Assembly (NCBI GenBank): GCA_963931865.1
Contig: OZ007513.1
Coordinates: 2,559,988 to 2,623,987, forward strand
DNA from: Axinella damicornis
Lineage: Eukaryota > Porifera > Demospongiae > Axinellida > Axinellidae
Direction of reading: 5' to 3'
DNA length: 64,000 nucleotides
The position numbers and the translations under genes are program-made. The notes beneath the pieces were generated by a model, which had not been told where the DNA came from, did no database searches, and saw only the letters and a program-made list of their open reading frames with translations. Position 1 is the first letter of the stretch. Each line of letters opens with the position of its first letter. Below, piece by piece: positions 58,325 to 64,000 of the stretch.

Positions 58325-59755
58325 AGGACATTGCCGTCCAGGATCTCCAACGGGGGACCCTACAACATCGCTCTCTCCGTCCCTGAGTCCTGGGGAACCC
58401 AGAACATTGCCGTCCAGGATCTCCAACGGGGGACCCTACAACAGTGCTCTCTCCGTCCCTGAGTCCGGGGGAACCCAGGAACATTGCCTTCTCAGCACCC
58501 AGGTCCCGGGGAACCACGGAGCATTGCTCTCTCAGTACCCGGGTCCTGGTGAACCACGGAGCATCGCTCTCTCAGCACTCGAGTCTCGGAACATTGCTCT
58601 CTCAGTACCCGGGTCCCGGGGACCCCGGAACATTGCTCTCTCCGTCCCTGAGTCCGGGGGAACCCAGAACATTGCTCTCCCAGCACCCAGGTCATGGGGA
58701 ACCATGGAACATTGCTCCCTCAGTACCCGAGTCTGTGGGGAACCACGGAACATTGCTCTCTCAGTACCCGGGTCCTGGGGAACCCAGGAACATTGCTCTC
58801 TCAGTACCCGGGTCCTGGGGAACCCAGGAACATTGCTCTCTCAGTACCCGGGTCCTGGGGAACCCAGGAACATTGCTCTCTCAGTACCCGGGTCCTGGGG
58901 AACCCAGGAACATTGCTCTCTCAGTACCCGGGTCCTGGGGAACCCAGGAACATTGCTCTCCCAGCACCCAGGTCATGGGGAACCACAGAACATTGCTCTC
59001 TCAGTACCCGAGTCTGTGGGGAACCACGGAACATTACTCTCTCAGTACCCGGGTCCTGGGGAACCCAGGAACATTGTTCTCTCAGTACCCGGGTCCTGGG
59101 GAACCCAGGAACATTGCTCTCTCAGTACATGGGTCCTGGGGAACCCAGGAACATTGCTCTCCCAGCACCCAGGTCACGGGGAACCACGAACATTGCTCTC
59201 TCAGTACCCGAGTCTGTGGGGAACCATGGAACATTGCTCTCTCAGTACCCGGCCCGGGTCCCAGGGAACCACACAACATTGCTCAGTACCCGGGTCACAG
59301 GGAACCACACAACATTGCTCAGTACCCGGGTCACAGGGAACCCAGGAACATTGCTCTCTCAGTACCCGGGTCCCGGGGAACCCAGGAACATTGCTCTCTC
59401 AGTACCCGGGTCCCGGGGAACCACTGAACATTGCTCTCTCAGTAACCGGGTCCTGGGGACCCCGGAACATTGCTGTCTCAGTACCCGGGTCACAGGGAAC
59501 CCCGGAACATTGCTCTCTCAGTACCCGGGTCCCGAAGAACCACGTAACATTGCTCTCTCAGTACCCGGGTCCTGGGGACCCCGGAACATTGCTCTCTCAG
59601 TACCCGGGTCACGGGGAACCCCGGAACATTGCTCTCTCAGTACCCGGGTCCCGAGGAACCACGTAAAATTGCTCTCTCAGTACCTGGGTCCTGGGGACCC
59701 AGGAACGTTGCTCTCTCAGCACCCAGGTCCCGGGGAACCCGGAACATTGTGTGAA
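58325..59755. repeat. 40-bp minisatellite
   Basis: Roughly thirty units of 40 bp, core AACATTGCTCTCTCAGTACC followed by CGGGTCCTGGGGAACCCAGG. The unit has no stop in any plus-strand frame. Because 40 is not a multiple of three, the frame rotates and gives a 40-residue super-repeat over 120 bp, making ORFs of 527, 357 and 327 codons. Unit-length changes swap frames freely, which argues against selection on a protein. Confidence 0.92.
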
Positions 59756-60305
59756 ATTATTTGCTAGCAGCCACAAAGAGTAAACTTAACGGGAATATTT
59801 TGATATCCCCAGGGGTGCCTAATCAACTTTGGGCCTCTTCCAGGGGCTCTTTGGGAATGAGGACTTCTCCAGTCTCTCATGTTAGCAGACACAGGAACTA
59901 CAACACTGCCAAATACTTGCACGTATTGAAACTAGGGTGCCTTTGAGGAGCTGCAGTGTGTGTGGCTTTGTGCTCCTGATGAAGCACTGCAGTTCAGTAA
60001 CCTCATAATGAACTACATTGCTATTTGCTTTCAACAGCCCTCCGATGTAATGCTTTGAACTCCACTGCATAGTTTCATAAACTAAAGGCGAATCTAGTTA
60101 TTGAAGAAGAGGAAGACCATAAGACACAGAATTACATGGCTTCCACTACAGAGGGACACAGCGTTTCAGTTTCAGTCTGCTTGTGTATTAGCATAGCCCT
60201 TGGTAAATTATGCTTGATTACAATAGAGGTAGGCCTTGGCAAAAGAAGCTCAAGCATGATTGGGGTAAGCCAGAGTGAACCCCACAGTACTGTGAAGTGT
60301 AATCC

Positions 60306-60415
60306 TGCAATATTTTTGTATTTTTGTTTTTGTATTTTTGTATTTTTGTATTTTTGTATTTTTGTATATTTGTATTTTTGTATTTTTGTATTTTTGTATT
60401 TTTGTATGTTTGTAA
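60306..60415. repeat. (TATTTTTG)n repeat
   Basis: About thirteen units of an 8-bp T-rich repeat, with small length and base changes. Confidence 0.9.
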
Positions 60416-60890
60416 CATGCACATGGGTGATACTGTAAATAAACTCTTCTGCAAATAACTGGACTTCACTGCGTCATGTGTCCATTCAACGCGTGCATCA
60501 ACTTGTGAAAATAAGTCATGAGCTACTAGGCTGAACAAAGACAGCATCAGAGGAGTGCTATGCTCAGTCACATATCAATTCTCCGTTTATGTGCATGCCC
60601 TGCTCCACGTTCTGCACATGCACTCGCTCAGGCTCGCCCACATTCTTCTAGTACCAGCAAGGACGCATAGGAGCATAATTTATGCTGAACAAACTCTTAG
60701 AATGAGAAAATTGAACACTCATAAACAACGACAACAGTGAAGAACTACAGCATTACGTATGTGAGCTTGCAAACAGGGCTTTAGACATTATTAAGTGCAG
60801 CTTACTTAGAAGCACTCATTCGCTGTTAGGTGCAGGTCCTTCATGTGGAGATATAGGTGCGACAATGGTAATGTCGCGTTGTACAGCAAG

Positions 60891-61380
60891 CGACAAACGC
60901 TGGGGTGAGAAGGCCTGGGAGCGAGGCTGGGGTGAGAAGGCCTGGGAGCGAGGCTGGCAAACACTGGGGTGAGAAGGCCTGGGGTGAGAAGGCCTGGGAG
61001 CGAGGCTGGCAAACACTGGGGTGAGAAGGCCTGGGGTGAGAAGGCCTGGGAGCGAGGCTAGCAAACACTGCGGTGAGAAGGCCTGGGAGCGAGGCTGGGG
61101 TGAGAAGGCCTGGGAGCGAGGCTGGCAAACACTGGGGTGAGAAGGCCTGGGAGCGAGGCTGGGGTGAGAAGGCCTGGGAACGAGGCTGGCAAACACTGGG
61201 GTGAGAAGGCCTGGGAGCGAGGCTGGGGTGAGAAGGCCTGGGAGCGAGGCTAGCAAACACTGCGGTGAGAAGGCCTGGGAGCGAGGCTGGGGTGAGAAGG
61301 CCTGGGAACGAGGCTGGCAAACACTGGGGTGAGAAGGCCTGGGAGCGAGGCTGGGGTGAGAAGGCCTGGGAACGAGGCTA
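60891..61380. repeat. Satellite array built from AGCCTCG element ends
   Basis: Sixteen copies of GGTGAGAAGGCCTGGGAGCG plus AGGCT, alternating directly joined (27 bp) with a 10-bp GGCAAACACT spacer (37 bp). Part of the unit is exactly the right half of the AGCCTCG foldback family (GGCCTGGGAACGAGGCTA). Confidence 0.92.
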
Positions 61381-62038
61381 GAGCAGCAGAACACAGCACA
61401 ATAGAAATCATAATTTCCCAAGGCCTATGTAAATAGTGGTACATACAATGATTCAAAGGAAGCTTAAGGCACAATCCAATGACATACAGCTTCTATTATA
61501 GAGTGGCACAGTGTTTCATTTTCAGTCTGAACAATAGCATGCATATGTACATGTACATAATTCAGAAAGGTGATTATTGAAGGAAGACTCAAATATTTAA
61601 GGCACAATCCAATAACAGGCGTGGAGGTTTCTATTATAGAGTGACGTAGTGTTTCACAGTTTCAGTCTGCTTGTTTATTAAGCAGACATGGACCAACTAC
61701 ACAATAACATGTTGATTGAATTCATTAATTGGACATGGTAAAGGACAGTCTAGATGTTAGCCCTCAGTAATTCCTGTTGTAAAAGTTGAATCAATCATTC
61801 ATGCAGTTTTTGGCGAACTCTTCTCCAGGGTGCAAAGTGAGATTCATATTGTTCTGAAGCCCGGTGAAGCCTGGACTAGTGGAGTATTTCAAGTGGTTGC
61901 AAAAGTAACCCAAGGTGAAAAGGCCTGGCAAAGACCACAATTAGCTTTTAGTCGAGACCACAAAGGGCACAATAGAAGCCCAAAGGGACTGAGCCTGTTC
62001 TGACACTGCTTGGTTCCAATTTTACATGTACCTGTGAA

Positions 62039-62080
62039 TAGCCTCGCTCCCAAGACGCGGCCTGGGAACACTCGAGGCTA
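62039..62080. mobile_element. AGCCTCG-family foldback element
   Basis: TAGCCTCGCTCCCAAGACGC and GGCCTGGGAACACTCGAGGCTA pair around a few bases. It lies beside the 37-bp minisatellite. Confidence 0.65.
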
Positions 62081-62155
62081 ACCTGTGAAACTGCTGGAGT
62101 GCCAGTCCTGAGTTGAGGACAAGCTCTGCATCCTCAGGTACGCAGAACAAGTTTT

Positions 62156-62712
62156 GTTCCAGTCCAGCCTTCTGTGCGCTCTCTGACAGGCTGGTCCAGA
62201 CCAGCCTTCTGTGCGCTCTCTGACAGGCTGGTCCAGACCAGCCTTCTGTACGCTCTCTGACAGGCTGGTCCAGTCCAGCCTTCTGTGCGCTCTCTGACAG
62301 GCTGGTCCAGACCAGCCTTCTGTGCGCTCTCTGACAGGCTGGTCCAGACCAGCCTTCTGTACGCTCTCTGACAGGCTGGTCCAGTCCAGCCTTCTGTGCG
62401 CTCTCTGACAGGCTGGTCCAGACCAGCCTTCTGTGCGCTCTCTGACAGGCTGGTCCAGTCCAGCCTTCTGTGCGCTCTCTGACAGGCTGGTCCAGTCCAG
62501 CCTTCTGTATGCTCTCTGACAGGCTGGTCCAGTCCAGCCTTCTGTACGCTCTCTGACAGGCTGGTCCAGTCCAGCCTTCTGTGCGCTCTCTGACAGGCTG
62601 GTCCAGTCCAGCCTTCTGTACGCTCTCTGACAGGCTGGTCCAGTCCAGCCTTCTGTGCGCTCTCTGACAGGCTGGTCCAGTCCAGCCATCTGTGCGCTCT
62701 CTGACAGGCTGG
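62156..62712. repeat. 37-bp minisatellite
   Basis: Fifteen units of GGTCCAGTCCAGCCTTCTGT plus GCGCTCTCTGACAGGCT, varying at two or three fixed positions (AGTCC/AGACC, GTGC/GTAC). The minus strand is open in all frames, giving 212- and 236-codon ORFs with a 37-residue period; I read these as artefacts. Confidence 0.92.
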
Positions 62713-63014
62713 TCACACGCGTGTGGCTTCATTTACAAGCACAAGAATCACGAATATATCACTGCGATCTGGTTGGTCAGTGAAATTCAATTTAGTGCTG
62801 GACCTTCTCCACCTTCTGCGCGTGCTTCAGTGAGTCGACCAGAAGGGTCTAGAAGCTTGACCGGTTTGAGACGTTTTCAATACACAGTCATGGACAATCT
62901 GGGTCCTACCGTGAACACAAATTGCTGTTTCTCACTCCGTGCCCAAATATGCGCACAGAGCCATGACCTACTGGAGGGGTATCATGGTCATGTGACAGGA
63001 TGTTGCGTACTTAC

Positions 63015-63086
63015 CGCAATCTGCAGCTTCTGTTTTCCAGATGGCATGCCAAGTGCATCCGATATCTTTGCCTTGATCACAGATAC
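63015..63086 (-). CDS. SF3A1: SF3A1, penultimate coding exon
   Basis: After a CATACACAG acceptor, 24 codons read VSVIKAKISDALGMPSGKQK, then LQIA, followed by a GTAAGT donor. This matches the ubiquitin-like domain of SF3A1 (VSVIK...GMP-G-KQKLQ). Both ends are phase 0, and it joins in frame to 38845..38946 with no gap against the family. Upstream exons, including the two SURP modules, must lie beyond 64000. None is visible between here and the window end. Confidence 0.88.
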
Positions 63087-64000
63087 CTGTGTATGTGTGC
63101 ATGTGATACAAGTGTGTAGAGTTTCGTGTGTGTGCATATGTATGTGTCAGTGTATGCATACGTATGTAGTGTACGTAGCTATATAACATAACACAAGTGG
63201 GGGCAAAACAGAACATGCCCCCCCCCCCCCCCCCCATGTTCTGTTTTGCCCCACTGGGGGGGGGGGGGGGGGGGGGGGGGTGATCGAATAGTGCGGCCAG
63301 TGCACCATTTAGAGAGGTCTGGGGGGGGGGGGGGGGGGGGGGGGGGGACAACATTTTCAAGGGGGGGACGAATAAGTTATGAGATGTACGTGCTTCTGGC
63401 AATGCTACGAATTAAGCTGAAATAGGAGTTCCAGGCTTCTAGCGAGAGTTGGTATTAGTTGAAGGTTAGTACTTGCACTGTACGTACCAGGAATTCATTA
63501 TCTGCAAATGAGAGGAGTTCGAAAAGCGTCAAATATAGTCAACCAAAAAAGAAGTGTAAAATGGTCCCTTTTCTAAAATCTGAGCCAATACTTCATTCTC
63601 CGGTTACAGCATGGATTCTGTCACATTCGACAAAGATGTGGAATGCATCCACTTTTCCCCTCCTCTCAAAATGATACATAAAGGAAACATGGTCATGCCA
63701 GACTACGCCACTTAGTTCCAACAGTAGTCCAAAGGATTCTGGGAAGAGGCCAAACCCTTGTTTGTGGCTTCCTCTCAAGCCTGGATGAAGTGACCACTAA
63801 GTGCCTGAAGGACTACCTGAGTGTACCACTTCAGTACTTCCTGTTTCTTGCAGCCATCAAGTTGTATCCCTGTAGCCTTGGGGAAAATAATGCTTTGCAC
63901 CACTGCATACTTGCACTTAGTTCATAGGATTCTGGGAAGCAGACAAACCTGCTGTTTGTGGCTACTACACGAGGCCATGCCTACTAATTATGCTTGCATA
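63087..64000. other. SF3A1 intron with homopolymer runs
   Basis: The interval contains C and G runs (63218..63235, 63256..63280, 63321..63347) and two related blocks near 63730 and 63927 sharing GGATTCTGGGAAG and CAAACC. No exon is visible. Confidence 0.5.
63196..63255. repeat. Inverted repeat flanking a poly(C) run
   Basis: GGGCAAAACAGAACATG and its exact complement flank 18 C residues, and G runs follow. The true run lengths are doubtful in any assembly. Confidence 0.85.

Larger units (their letters stand above)
49464..63014. other. SF3A1 intron, 5' part: repeats, no supported gene
   Basis: This stretch is dominated by minisatellites and mobile elements, listed separately, plus poly(G) at 53949..53975. 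ORFs near 55.6-56.0 kb and 56.2-56.6 kb lack splice support and recognisable domains. The interval 51.3-52.7 kb shows nothing beyond AT-rich unique sequence. Confidence 0.4.

Noticed and set aside
58083..59767. ORFs of 527, 357 and 327 codons
   Set aside because: They rotate through a 40-bp minisatellite that is open in all plus-strand frames; there is no domain and no splice support.
62022..62732. ORFs of 236 and 212 codons on the minus strand
   Set aside because: They are by-products of the 37-bp minisatellite. The direct repeats are contiguous with no unique spacers, so it is not CRISPR either.

Overview
The window looks like nuclear DNA of an early-branching animal, most probably a sponge (inference). 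Genes are split by GT-AG introns. The proteins include an animal-type splicing factor and C2H2 zinc fingers, and the space between genes is crowded with short inverted-repeat elements, minisatellites and microsatellites. There is no operon structure, prokaryotic signal, rRNA, convincing tRNA or CRISPR array. All supported genes lie on the minus strand.

Layout. (1) 0.7-11.9 kb: two tandem paralogous five-exon genes. Each encodes a TSG101-type UEV (ubiquitin E2 variant) domain, a proline-rich linker, a long coiled coil and a complete TKL-like protein kinase. (2) 15.4-18.3 kb: a 971-residue last exon of an unrecognised Ser/Pro-rich, probably nuclear regulatory protein. (3) 20.2-28.5 kb: an eight-finger C2H2 gene whose introns are full of microsatellites. 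(4) 34.9-37.4 kb: a Tyr-rich, then Gln/Pro-rich protein with a 27-bp coding minisatellite; its intron carries a TTAA-flanked foldback element. A CpG-rich stretch with a perfect CRE lies just upstream. (5) 38.8 kb and 63.0 kb: the last two coding exons of the spliceosome subunit SF3A1. They join in frame in the middle of the ubiquitin-like domain but are 24 kb apart. (6) 46.1-49.0 kb: inside that SF3A1 intron, on the same strand, two or three copies of a small two-exon, Cys-containing unit of unknown function. (7) 50-63 kb: minisatellites with 21, 40, 27/37 and 37 bp units, several giving spurious long ORFs.

At least six families of short mobile elements recur. The commonest has ends reading TAGCCTCGTTCCCAGGCC, and half of it has grown into a tandem array at 60.9-61.4 kb. 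The most notable biology is the tandem UEV-coiled-coil-kinase fusion. It keeps the ESCRT-I TSG101 front end but has a kinase where TSG101 has its C-terminal steadiness box. I would rank it as the candidate undescribed system: a kinase that could be guided by ubiquitin or P(T/S)AP-like ligands.
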